A stretch of DNA of 64,000 nucleotides from assembly GCF_027579695.1 (NCBI RefSeq), contig NC_083577.1:27063198-27127197 (forward strand), given 5' to 3'. Made by a program: the position numbers and the translations under genes. The DNA is from Neoarius graeffei (Eukaryota > Chordata > Actinopteri > Siluriformes > Ariidae). Below, in pieces: positions 11,711 to 23,381 of the stretch (the stretch's first letter is position 1; every line of letters starts with the position of its first letter). Under the pieces are notes generated by a model, which was not told the origin of the DNA, searched no databases, and saw only the letters and a program-made list of their open reading frames with translations.

Positions 11711-12623
11711 TACAGTTGAATTAATCACTTGGGTTAGACTTTCACAAGATTCCCACAATACTTTGCCAGAATTTTTTTTTCTTTATTCCTCTTGAGCAGA
11801 ACTGGTGTAACTCAGTTAGGTTTGTGAGGCTCCTTGTGCAGAGGTACTTTTTTCAGTTCATCTCTGCACTTACCATGGGATTCAAGTCAGGGCTTTGTAA
11901 TGACCACTCCAAAACTTTCACTTTGTTCTCTTTATTCCATTTATGTTACAATATTGGAGGTATTCTTACGATCATTGGATTCCTCCTGGAAGACCCAGTA
12001 ATGACCAGGTATTAATGTTCTGGCTGATGTCTTGAGGTGTTGTTTCAGTATTTCTCAATAACCCTTCTTCCTTGTGATCTATTTTCTGCAGTGCACAAGT
12101 AGTTTTTCTTGTAAAACAGCCCCATAACATGATGCCGCCATCTTCATGCTTCATAGCTGAGATGATGTGATGTTCTTCAACTTAAAAGCCTTACCCTTTT
12201 CCCTTCAAACATAGTGCTGATCATTATGGCCAAACATTTACTTTTTTCTTTCATCTAACCAGAGAACACTTAAGAGAGCAAAAGGCTGGTGAACTTCCAT
12301 CTGGCTTTTTTATGCAGGTCTTAGTGGAGGAGCTTTTTGCAACCGTGTTGTGCAACCACCTTTCAAGCAATAGCGATGTACTGGAGGACTCTCTTAATGG
12401 TGGATGTACTTACAGTGGTGCTTGAAAGTTTGTGAACCCTTTAGAATTTTCTATATTTCTGCATAAATATGACCTAAAACATCATCCGATTTTCATACAA
12501 GTAGATAAAGAGAACCCAGTTAAACAAATGAGACAAAAATATTATACTTGGTCATTTATGTATTGAGAAAAATGATCCAATATTACATATCTCTGAGTGG
12601 CAAAAGTATATGAACATTTGCTT

Positions 12624-13772
12624 TCAGTATCTGGTGTGAGCCCCTTGGCAGCAATAACTGCAACTAAACATTTCCGGTAACTGTTGATCAGTCCTGCACA
12701 CCGGCTGGGAGGAATTTTAGCCCATTCCTCCGTACAGAACAGCTTCAACTCTGGGATGTTGGTGGGTTTCCTTACATGAACTGCTCACTTCAGGTCCTTC
12801 CACAATATATTGATTGGATTAAGGTCAGGACTTTGACTTGGCCATTCCAAAATATTAAATTTATTCTTCTTTAACCATTCTTTGGTAGAACGACTTGAGT
12901 GCTTAGGGTCGTTGTCTTGCTGCATGACCCACCTTCTCTTGAGATTCAGTTCATGGACAGATGTCCTGACATTTTCCTTTATAATTCGCAGGTAGCCCTG
13001 TGATGACCTGGCGACTTGTCCAGGGTGTTCCCCGCCTTTCGCCTGTAGTCAGCTGGGATAGGCTCCAGCTTGCCTGCAACCCTGTAGAAGGATAAAGCGG
13101 CTAGAGATAATGAGATGAGATGAGATGAATTCGCAGGTATAATTCAGAATTCATTGTTCCATCAATGATGGCAAGCCATCCTGGCCCAGATGCAGCAAAA
13201 CAGGCCCAAAGCATGATACTACCACCACCATGTTTCACAGATGGGATAAGGTTGTTATGCTGGAATGCAGTGTTTTCCTTTCTCCAAACAGAACACTTCT
13301 CATTTAAACCAAAAAGTTCTATTTTGGTCTCATCCGTCCACAAAACTTTTTTTTTTCCAATAGCCTTCTGGCTTATCCACGTGGTCTTTAGCAAACTGCA
13401 GATGAGCAGCAATGTTCTTTTTGGAGAGCAGTGGCTTTCTACTTGCAACCCTGCCATGCACACCGTTGTTGTTCATTGTTCTCCTGATGGTTGACTCATG
13501 AACATTAACATTAGCCAATGTGAGAGAGGCCTTCAGTTGCTTAGAAATTAACCTGGGGTCCTTTGTGACCTTGCTGATTACACGCCTTGCTCTTGGAGTG
13601 ATCTTTGTTGGGTAACAGTGGTCTTGATATTCCTCCGTTTGCACACAATCTGTCTGACTATGGATTGGTGGAGTCCAAATTCTTTAGAGATGGTTTTGTA
13701 ACCTTCTCCAGCCTGGTGAGCTTCAATAGCGCTTTTTCTGAGGTCCTCAGAAATCTCCTTTGTTCGTGCCAT
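12624..13772 (-). pseudogene. Tc1 transposase, family A, disrupted and split by a SINE
   Basis: On the minus strand the frame starts at 13772 with MARTKEISEDLRKS and ends at the stop at 12624-12626. Frame changes occur near 13610 and 13340, and a SINE splits the coding region at 12995-13127. The first catalytic block TDETKIEL lies near 13330, and the last block with EEWAKIPPSRCAGL near 12700. It is non-functional. Confidence 0.85.
12995..13127 (+). mobile_element. Short SINE insertion with 12-bp target duplication
   Basis: A 133-bp 3' segment of the family A SINE starts at GCCCTGTGATGACC and ends in GAGATGAGATGAGATG. It is flanked by direct repeats AATTCGCAGGTA at 12983-12994 and 13128-13139. 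Confidence 0.93.
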
Positions 13773-14757
13773 GATACACTTCCAAAAATATATGTTGTGA
13801 AGCTCAGACTTTGATAGATCCCTGTTCTTTAAATAAAACAGGGGGCCCACTCACACCTGATTGTCATTGCATTGATTGAAAACACCTGACTCTAATTTCA
13901 CCTTCAAATTAACTGCTAATCCTAGAGGTTCACATGCTTTTGCCACTCACAGATATGTAATATTGGATCATTTTCCTCAATAAATAAATGACCAAGAATA
14001 ATATTTTTGTCTCATTTGTTTAACTGGGTTCTCTTTATCTACTTTTAGGACTCGTGTGAAAATCTGATGATGTTTTAGGTCATATTTATGCAGAAATACA
14101 GAGAATTCTAAAGGGTTCAGAAACTTTCAAGCACCACTATATTTGGTATCTGGCCTTCAATTCCTTCACCGGTTCTTTAGTTGTTATCTTGGGGTTCAGT
14201 GGAAAATTTTAGATCAAAGCTCATCCCTCATAGTTAATATGTGCTTCTTTCCTGAATCATTCAGTGTTTGTGTGGGCTCAAGATTTTTATACAGTATTTG
14301 CAGACAGTTGTTTGTACAGATGCTCATGGTGGTACCCTCAGTTGATTTGCCAGACAAGTCTTGGCTGAGTTGCTTGGAGTTTTCCCATGGTGTCAAGGGC
14401 AAAAAAGACACTGGAAAGCCATTAAATACAGACACCAGTGCACTCCTAATTAACTCCTAATTATCAGAATTAGCCAATCAAAAGCTTCAAAAAGAAGTCA
14501 TTACATCAATTTCTGGAATCTTTCAGACTGTTTAAAGAGACAGTCCACATGTTGTATGTAAACTTTTGAAGACCGATATAGTGTAATCAATCAGTTTCTG
14601 ATTGATTGTTTTAAAAGTACCTCTGATGTCAACAACATCTGATGTAGACATCCTTGTTGACTTGCCAAATGAAATGTATACTAACATTCAATGAGTGGAG
14701 TTGAGAAAAACTATGATTGAATATATTTGTGTATGTAAAATTCTGGTCTCAGTGGTA

Positions 14758-16801
14758 TGCATCTCCATATGCCTGTATACAACTGAGTACAAAAGTTTGC
14801 ATACTCTTAGAAACCAAATGAAGCAGGTTTCATAGATGGTCCTTCATTGTTACATAGTGGATTATTGCTACTAAAACAGACCAAAATGTTATTGTTGCAT
14901 CGCCCTTTCAGAACATGATAAAGATCCTCTCATAAACTATATTTTAACTTGACAACTGCATCCAGCCTCCTTACCTATAGTATTACAGAAGCAGAGTTAA
15001 GATTGTTTCTTTTTTTTTCCTGTTCTAATCTGTTCTAAATGTCTTCTTAGGAGTAATTTTTGTTTTCCCCCAACCAGAATACAAAGAGGATACAGATTCT
15101 TGTAAATTATTGGGTCATCCAATAAATACTTGGTCTTAACCTCAAACAACAAAATGATAGATGTTCGGTTGTATATAAAGTTACATGCCTGGCCCAACTG
15201 TCAGTTCAAAAGCTCGAGTGGAAAGTTTGACGCCATCTCACACTCAGCTTGAACCCTACACCATTATCAGCTATTTTGCTGTCTTGAGAACCAGCTCAGT
15301 GGAGTTTCCTTCATCAAGAACACTGAGCTCAGTGACATTTTCAATGCTAAAACAACCAGTTTCAAGTCTTTTCAACCTTTCCAAAGGTTGTTGAGAATGA
15401 AGGAGAATATATGATTGACTGAGAAGTGATCTTGGTTTTATGAAAAATGAAGAGTGTTTACAGTGTCAGAGCATATTGAATGACTCAACCACTGATGGCT
15501 GTTGTGTGCCATTCCCATGCCAAAGGAGGTTTTATCGAGGATTAGGAATAATCTTAGTCTTGTTTGCTCAAGTAAGGAAAACAAATTGTAACTTGTCAGA
15601 CTAAGACTGACAAGTAAGCATACGGTTCCAATATTAACTAAAGAGATGTTCGGTATATCAGCTTTATACTCTATTTCCTTGTTCTTTGAAGTCACTGTGG
15701 TCTATATTAACAGAATGACTTTAAACTGCAGATATTTTGTTTTTTAATCTGCAGATCTTAACCTCAACCTCTCTGTCTCTCTACTTTCCAGTCCAGTCCC
15801 TTAATCACAACCTGACCTTGGCTTGCCATCACTCCTGCAAATTCATTAACCACAACCATTAATTATTACTTGCCCTCATTCCCTTTATTTTTGGCTAAGT
15901 CCTACCCTCCTGTGTAAGCAGTGCCCATTCTGCAGCGACTCTGACCTTTCTGATGGAGGTCAATACATATACGCATACACCCCGTAATCATATTTTTGCT
16001 TCCAAAACATCTGCTTTGAGGGCTTTGGAACATAATTTTCAAAAACCTTGTCTGTCCTTAAACAGTTTCCATAACTGATGCAGCCAAATGATGATTACAG
16101 GCTAGTGCTGTGATTTATAATTGCGTTGAATGGAGGTGAAGAGTGATGAGGATGGGAAAGACAGAGCCAGGGTTAAATTCCTCTCATTGGGCTTTCAGTG
16201 CTGCTAAAGGACCACTGAGTGATCAAAATTATGTACCTAGCCATGGAAAAGGTCACTTTAGTGAAAATGATCAGAAAAAAGGTCATTCGTGTGGTATTAA
16301 GAGGAGACTTTGGTGTTTATATGCTGGAAGTTATTTCTTGTTTCAACATCGTATTTATTGATTAGAGTTTTTATCATTGGTATAGCTATCAAATCAATAA
16401 AATGGTGTGCGCTCATAGCATTCATACTAAATCTGACATAATATTGTGCAGCTTCCTGGACTTTGGATGAGTGAAAATTGTAAGGCCCACCATCGTCATC
16501 ATCATCATCATTGTTTGGCTATACTGAAGTTTCAAAAAGAAAGTACAGCAAATTAAAATATCAAGCTGTCCACTTTGTGCAAGATTTTTTTCAATTTATT
16601 TGCTTATTAGCTTTTCAGCATTTCTGTTTCATCTCTACCATAAAGAGTATTTGGGCATGAACCAATACCAACATAAGCCAGGTCAAGGAATCTCGCAGTG
16701 GTGTGTGTAGCCAGGAATTAAGATACCCCAGATATACCAAAACACAAGGACTTTTCTATCCTAATACACCATGAATAAAATCACTGTAGGATCTTTACAA
16801 T
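14758..16801. other. No gene seen
   Basis: AT-rich anonymous DNA. ACAAAAGTTTGCATACTCTTAG near 14793 resembles a Tc1 end, but I found no partner. Open frames are short and featureless. Confidence 0.45.
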
Positions 16802-17382
16802 TACACTCACCAGCCACTTTCTTAGGAACACTCAACCACCTGCTGTCTGTTTGATGCAGTTATCTATTCAGCCAATCCCTTGACAGAAACACAGTGCATC
16901 AAATCATGCAGATACAAATCAAGAGCTTCAGTTAATGTTCACTTCAAACATCAGAATGGGAAAAATTGGGATCTCAAAGTGTGACTTTCTTTCACTGTGG
17001 CATAGGTGTTGGTTTGAGCCAGATGGACTGGTTTGAGTATTTCAGAAACTGCTGATCTCCTGGGGTTTCCACACACAACAGGCTCTGGAGTTTACACAGA
17101 ATGGTGCAAAAAAAAAAAAAAAACATTGAGTGAGCGACAGTTCTGTGGGTGGAAACAAACGCCTTATTGATAAGAGAGGTCAGAGAAAAATGGCCAGATT
17201 GGTTCAAGCTTTTTTGCCAGAAAGGATATAGTAACTCATATAATCACTCTTTACAACCGTGGTGAGCAGAAAAGCATCTCGGCATGCAACAGCAGAAGAA
17301 CACACTGGGTTCCAGTCCTGCAGCCAAGAACAGGAATCTTAGAATCAAGAAGTTGTTCCTATTAAGGTGGCCAGTGAGAGTA
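16802..17382 (+). mobile_element. Tc1-like element, family E, internally deleted
   Basis: The ends are TACACTCACCAGCCACTTTCTTAGGAAC and the inverse GTTCCTATTAAGGTGGCCAGTGAGAGTA. Between them only the 5' part of a transposase gene remains in broken frames, including a TTTCAGAAACTGCTGATCTCCTGGG helix-turn-helix segment near 17040; the catalytic part is deleted. A poly-A run interrupts it at 17107-17123. Confidence 0.8.
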
Positions 17383-17658
17383 TGTTGATAAGTTTAATAT
17401 GCTCAAGCATTTTTGGTGGATATCAGCAAGTTATGAATTTGTTAATCATTAAGGGTCTGATCGAAAGTTAACCATCGCCTCAAAATCGCTGTGTAGTAAG
17501 TTGGCTTTGAAACCAACTTTTTTGGTAGCCTGTAAAACAGGATTAAGCAAACTAAGGGATGGTTTCATTTGGAGGATGAATATGAATCATAATGATGAAG
17601 CCAGTGACCTTTTACTAACACCATGATAGCACAGTTAGTGTGCTACACATTATTTATG

Positions 17659-19259
17659 TACAGCGTCTTGCAAAAGTATTCATCCCGCTTGGTGTTTGTC
17701 CTGTTTTGTTGCATTAAAAAATGGAATTAAAATGGATTTTTGGAGGGTTAGCACCATTTGATTTACACAACATGCCGACCACTTTAAAGGTGCACATTGT
17801 TGTTTTGTTGTGACACAAACAATAATGAAAATGAAAAAAAGAGAAATCTGGAGTGTGCATAGGTATTCACCCCCTTTTGTATGAAACCCCTAAATAAGAG
17901 CTGGTTCAACCAATTCACTTCATAAGTTACATGATTAGTTGATTAAGATCCACCTGTGTGCAATCAAAGCATCACATGATCTGTCACATGATGTCTGTAT
18001 AAATCAGCCTGTTCTGGAAGGACCCTGACTCTGCAACACTACTAAGCAAGCAACATGAAAACTAAGGAGCCTCCAAACAGGTCAGAGACAAAGTTGTGAA
18101 GAAGTATAGATCAGGGCTGGGTTATAAAAAATATCCCAAACTTTGAATATCCCACAGAGCACCATTAAATCCATTATAGCAAAATGGAAAGAATATGGCA
18201 CCACTACAAACCTGACAAGAGAAGGCCGCCCACCAAAACTCATAGATCAGGCAAGGAGGGCATTAATCAGAGATGCAACAAAGACACCAAAGATAACACT
18301 GAAGGAGCTGCAAAAATCCACAGTGGAGATGGGAGTATCTGTACATAGGACCACTTTAAGCCATACAATTCATAAAGCGGGACTTTATGGAAGAGTTGCC
18401 AGAAAAAAATGTCATTGCTTAAGAAAACACATTTGGAGTTTGCCCAACAGCATGTGGCAGACTCCCCAAACACATGGAAGAAGATTCTCTGGTCAGATGA
18501 GACTGAAACTGAACTTTTTTGCCATCATGGGAAATGTCATGTGTGGCACAAACCCAACACCCTGAGAACACCAGTGAAGCATGGTGGTGACTGCATCATG
18601 CTGTGGGGATATTTTTCATCTGCAGGGACAGGAAAGCTGGTCAGGACTGAAGGAAAGATGGATGGCACTAAATATAGGGCAATTCTGGAGGAAAAGCTGT
18701 TTGAGTCGGCCAGAGGTTTGAGACTGGGACGGAGGTTCATGTTCAAGCAGGACCACGACCTTAAACATACTGCTAAAACTACACTGAAGTGGTTTAAAAG
18801 GAAACTTTTAAATGTCTTGCAATGGTCTAATCAAAGCCCAGACCTTATTCCAATTTAGAATCTGTGGCATAACTTGAAGATTGCTGTATACCAAGACAAC
18901 CCTTCTAACTTGAAGGGGTTAGAGCAGTTTTGCCATGAGGAATGGGCAAAAATCCCAATGGCTAGATGTGCTAAGCTAATAGAGACATACCCCAAGAGAC
19001 TTGCAGCTGTAATTGCAGCAGAAGGTGCAATGTATTGCCTTTAGGGGAATGAATACCTATGTACACTCCAGATTTCTGTTTTTTTATCTTAATTATTGTT
19101 TTTGACACAATAAAACAACAATTTTCACCTTTAAAGTGGTAGGCATGTTGTGTAAATCAAATGGTGCTCAGCCCCCCAAAATCAATTTTAATTCCAGCTT
19201 GTAATGCGACAAAACAGGTCAAACACCAAGGGGGATGAATACTTTTGCAGGACACTGTA
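17659..19259 (+). mobile_element. Tc1-like element, family B, copy 1
   Basis: Inverted repeats begin ACAGCGTCTTGCAAAAGTATTCATCC and end with the inverse, ATGAATACTTTTGCAGGACACTGTA, with TA at both borders. A transposase pseudogene lies inside. Related copies are at 23382 and 35983. Confidence 0.9.
18055..19044 (+). pseudogene. Tc1 transposase, family B, copy 1
   Basis: The frame starts MKTKEPPNRSETK and ends at the TAG at 19042-19044. It is broken early by stops near 18100-18140, by a frame change near 18415 and by a TAG at 18856-18858 in place of the catalytic glutamate codon of SPDLIPI-E. Blocks SDETETELF (first D) and KQDHDLKHT (second D, altered) are visible. Not functional. Confidence 0.85.
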
Positions 19260-19376
19260 TGTAATCAGCTGAACTCTATGTGCATTGTACTACAACTATA
19301 CCATTACATTCACTCTTTTGTTGAAATGTATTGTTTGAGATTATGTTTGGATATTCCTTTATTTTCACTGTATCCT

Positions 19377-19506
19377 CATCTCATCTCATTATCTCTAGCC
19401 ACTTTATCCTGTTCTACAGGGTCGCAGGCAAGCTGGCGCCTATCCCAGCTGACTATGGGCGAAAGGCGGGGTACACCCTGGACAAGTTGCCAGGTCATCA
19501 CAGGGC
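19377..19506 (-). mobile_element. Short SINE insertion with 13-bp target duplication
   Basis: A 130-bp SINE 3' segment on the minus strand is flanked by TTCACTGTATCCT at 19364-19376 and 19507-19519. Its 5' end is at nearly the same SINE position as the insertion at 12995. Confidence 0.92.
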
Positions 19507-19519
19507 TTCACTGTATCCT

Positions 19520-20106
19520 ACTTTTCTCATCTCTACTCCTTCCTTTCTGCATTTAATTTCAATCAAATGAAGCAAAAGGATTATTTCATCCCTGTACACC
19601 CCACAGTGTGCTCCCACAGGTTATGTTTTCCTGGCTGTCACTTATAACCCATCTATTTTGCGTGTAATATTACAGGAATTAATTTGCTTATTAGCTGTAG
19701 AAGGGATTCAATTGTGTGAAGCTGCCAGCAATACATGCACTATGGAGCTCAGTCTGGAGCCGTGATATCACACTGATGAATACTGATTTGACTATTTCAG
19801 AAACAGGAAGTTGGAAGACCTCCAAAATGTTGCCTGTTTTTTTTTCCCCCCCCATCTTCAGCTGTCCTGTGCCCACAGTAGCCTTTGATTCCTGTTTTTC
19901 ACTGATGACAATAGAAGCTGATGTGGTCTTCTGCAGTTGTAGGCCATTTGACTCAAGGTTCAGCATGTCATGCACTCTGAGATACTTTTCTGTGCACCAC
20001 AATTGTAAAGAGTGGTTATTATTAGCTCATCCAGCCAACAGGCAATGACCTTATGCCATCATGTGTTGTCCATCGTCCGTCTGTCATCCGGCGTCCATCT
20101 GGCATT
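19520..20106. other. No gene seen
   Basis: Anonymous DNA. Two antisense open frames of about 100 codons overlap each other and show no recognisable motif. Confidence 0.45.
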
Positions 20107-20120
20107 GTCCACATTTCACG

Positions 20121-20545
20121 AAAATGGCTTCTTCTCTCTCAGTTCTTCACCGTTTTTTATTATTTTTGGCAGGAAGGTAGGTCTGCCTGATGTGCATATA
20201 GCATCTAGCCAAATTTGCATAATTGCAATTAATAATGAAGATATGGAGTAATTAAGCCCTAACGAGCAGTTTCCACAAAATCGCTTCTTCTCCCTCAGTT
20301 CTTCACCGATTTTTATTCTTTCTGGCATGAAGGTAGGGCTGCCTAGGTGCATGTAACTTTGACCCAGGTTTGCTTAATTACAATTATTAATGAAGTTATG
20401 GACTAATTAAGCCTTAATGAGCAGTTAAACAAAAATCGCTTCTTCTCAGTCAATTCCTTGCCATTTTGGATTCTTTCTGGTAAATAGGTTGGTATTCCTA
20501 GGGTGTATATAGCTTCTATATAGTGTATATAGCTTGCAACATTTA
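20121..20545. repeat. 155-bp imperfect tandem repeat, about 2.7 units
   Basis: Units start at AAAATGGCTTCTTC (20121), AAAATCGCTTCTTC (20277) and AAAATCGCTTCTTC (20432). Each contains a CTTCACCG-TTTTTATT segment and a TTAATGA(A/G)-type segment. The third unit is truncated. Confidence 0.85.
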
Positions 20546-20639
20546 TTGGACAAGGTGACCCACTTTAGATCATTCCTTCTGAACTAGATAGGGCCGGAGC
20601 GAGGTACGCCATCATTGACAGTCTTGTTTGAATTGCCGC

Positions 20640-22400
20640 AACCTTCTTACTAGCTTGATCCAGTCTAGACATTCTGCCTCTGACTTCTTCATCAACAAAC
20701 TGTTTTCTCCTACTTCTGCTCATTGGATTTTTTTTCCCCACACCATTCTGGGGAAACTCTAGAGACTGTTGTGTGTGAACATCTCAGTTTCTGAAATCCT
20801 CAAACCAGCCCATCAAACACACCACAGTCAAACTCACTGAGATCACACTTCTTCCTCAATCTGATGTTCGATATGAAAATTAACTGAAACATTTGACCTG
20901 TGATTGGCTGATTAGATAATCGCATTAATGATCAGCAGTGGCGGCTGCTGGTTTTTAAAACAGGGGAAGCCCATTTTACGCATTCATCGTAAAACCTGTA
21001 GGCCGGATATCAAAGCATAGAAAGGTGTGCCCCATTAGCATAGTGAACTAGACAACCCTACCTAGTGGCAGAAAGTATTTTTGCTTGTACATTTCATGTT
21101 ATAGTCTGGCTTGCCAGGCTAGTGCCTCATATCCTTAATCAAAAATATCAAACATCCAAAAATCACTGGCTATTCAACGAAGAGCCTTGAACATCATACC
21201 CTGATATGCAACACAGAGTCTTTAACACAACACCCAGCTGTGCAACACATCCTTGAACATCTTCTGCAACACAGTCTGGAAATTCATAACCAGGTAGGCT
21301 ATGCAACACACAGAACCTTGAATATTATACCCAGGTATAACCTATAACACAGAGCCCACCATTCTCTTAACATTACTGAACAATATACACACTTCAGATT
21401 CATGAACATGAACACAATTATACACAAATTCTGCCCTCCGCTCCTTTTCCAGAAAATGGTCTGTGACCCTGTCATACCAGCTGGTTGTGCTTTCCAGAGA
21501 CTTTACCAATTTCTGTTAGCAGCTAGCACTGCAGATCCCAATAAGGCTCAAGCTAGCCTACAACCAGATTGAACTACAAATGAAATAAATGAGTGAATTC
21601 ACGAATGATCAAACTGATAGAATGGATGAAAGTTAACGGAGCACAACGAGTAATATTTACATTTATTTACAGAGTAATGTACAGAGACATCAATGAGAAG
21701 AACTGTTTATATGAAAAGAAATTCGGACAGCACTTTGGCACACGACTACACTTTCTCGACATCCTCTAGGGACTGATCATGCTTCCGTGTTCCTCGCCGA
21801 AGTACCGCCCTCCTCATGTCTTTCAAACACTACCTCCAATAATCCTTTATCAGCCCGGCTTCTTGTCCCTCCCACTGTCTCATTTAGTCCCAGAGAAGCC
21901 TGGCTTCCCTGGAAGTGACGATTTTGTTGATTTTAACCAATAACAACTAGCCAAAATTGGCTGTTCAGAGCCGTCTCGTAGACTGCAGCGGATATCCGGC
22001 TGCCAGTCAGTGTTGCCAGATACTGCTGACGTTTTCCATCCCAAAATATGTTCAAAACCTGCCAAAATGCACTTAAAACCACCCAATCTGGCAACACTGC
22101 TGCTAGTCCATAGAGCCCATTGAAATAAGAAAGGTTACAGCCTGGCAGTAAAGGTGATTCTCGTAGCGAACTGCAAGTTCGTCAGACATCACTCAAATAA
22201 GTTACAGGATAGTTATGAACATAAATACAATCTTGGGCATATATTATGTTATACAAGTTATTGTTTTAATGAGAATTCAACGTCGTAGACGCCGCAGTTT
22301 GGGGAGAGAATTTTAGGGGAAGCTCGGCTTCCCTTGTTGTCTCTGAGAAATCGCCCCTGATGACAGGTGTACAGGTGATGGCAGGTGTACAGGTGCTCTT
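20640..22400 (-). mobile_element. Tc1 family E relic split by a hAT-like MITE
   Basis: Minus-strand fragments of the family found at 16802 flank a later insertion: 20640-20935 holds the transposase N-terminal region, and the end sequence GACAGGTGTACAGG resumes at about 22363. Frames are broken. Confidence 0.55.
20936..22359. mobile_element. hAT-like non-autonomous element
   Basis: The ends read CAGTGGCGG on the left and, reversed, CAGGGGCGA on the right, matching the CAGNG-type termini of hAT elements. Flanks ATGATCAG (20928-20935) and ATGACAGG (22360-22367) look like a diverged 8-bp duplication. No transposase is seen. The right end shares GAAGC-CGGCTTCCCTTGT-GTCT with the element at 45779-46998. 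Confidence 0.65.
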
Positions 22401-23381
22401 GGTTTTGGTGTGTGCACATTCAAAATGCTAATGCTGTTCTTGCATTATTTTCATTCAAATGGCAAAGCCCATGTACATAATTGGTAAGACCAGAGTAATT
22501 CATTGGATTTTTATAAGGATAAGAAGAGTTACAATAATTCATAACTTTACAGAGAAATTGACTGGTGTGAATTCTCAATCCAGATTTCTTATTAATAAAA
22601 TGTCAATTCTTTTTGTTCTTCTTTAAGGTATCCTATTGGTTCCAGTTCCCATGTTCTTGCTTTTTCCCATATTTTTACCCATATACTAGCTTTTTAAGTT
22701 ATTCTTGTTCTTCTCTGCTACTCTTGCCTCTGTCAGCTTTAAAGCATTGCAGTTAGCAGCTGCCCCATTCTTTATTATTTGGTAATACTTTGCCTTCATC
22801 CCTTTTTGTATTTCTCCGGCAGGTCACAAAAGGGGCATCGCATTTATTGCAGAAAGTAAGTGCGAGTATGTGAGAGTACTTTTAAAGAGCATAGAAGCGG
22901 GTTAATACTGGACTCTGGATGAGGCAATCTACAGCTTTTACATAGAGCCAGTGGAGGCCAGGGCTCACACCATTTTACGGGTCACTTCATATGGAGGAAT
23001 TAGATTTGGGGCTGTATTATGAGATTGAAGTATGTGTGTGTGTGTGTGTGATTCAGAGAAAAGGTGTTCAGTACTATAAAATACAGATTTGACTGCCCAG
23101 AACGGAGCAAACGGAAAAGGAAAATGGCTCCAATATTCATGCCGAAGCCATATTACACATACCAGACTATATTATACGACATTATTCAGAGATAATAAAT
23201 GTGCAAATATGTAGTGAAAGCAGCTATTATTTGCAACAGATTATTCATACTTTATTTATGTTTGTTATCTTGTAGGTGCGACCTGCTTCCCCTTAATCAG
23301 CACAGTTTCTTGAAGATTGCAGGTTAATTAATCAATGTTACACTCTAATCTCACTCCAACTATACAAGATGTATAAAGAGA
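22368..23381. other. No gene seen
   Basis: Anonymous AT-rich DNA with a short GT run near 23036-23050. Confidence 0.5.

Larger units (their letters stand above)
12411..14141 (-). mobile_element. Tc1-like element, family A, nested copy
   Basis: The element is bounded by TACAGTGGTGCTTGAAAG on the left and CTTTCAAGCACCACTATA on the right, with TA at both borders, and inserted into the Sleeping Beauty-like relic. It carries a SINE insertion at 12995-13127. Confidence 0.9.
11711..14757 (-). mobile_element. Old Sleeping Beauty-like Tc1 relic, interrupted
   Basis: Two separated parts (about 11711-12410 and 14142-14757) form one decayed minus-strand element. The left part contains reverse-complement transposase blocks, for example MKHEDGGIMLWGCF near 12150 and the catalytic SPDLNP block near 11890. 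The right part contains GTATGTAAACTTTTGA near 14555, GATGTAGACATCCTTGTTGACTTGCCA-like sequence near 14640-14668 and GTGTATGTAAAATTC near 14731, which resemble the inner and outer direct repeats of Sleeping Beauty ends. The left limit is uncertain. Confidence 0.65.
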
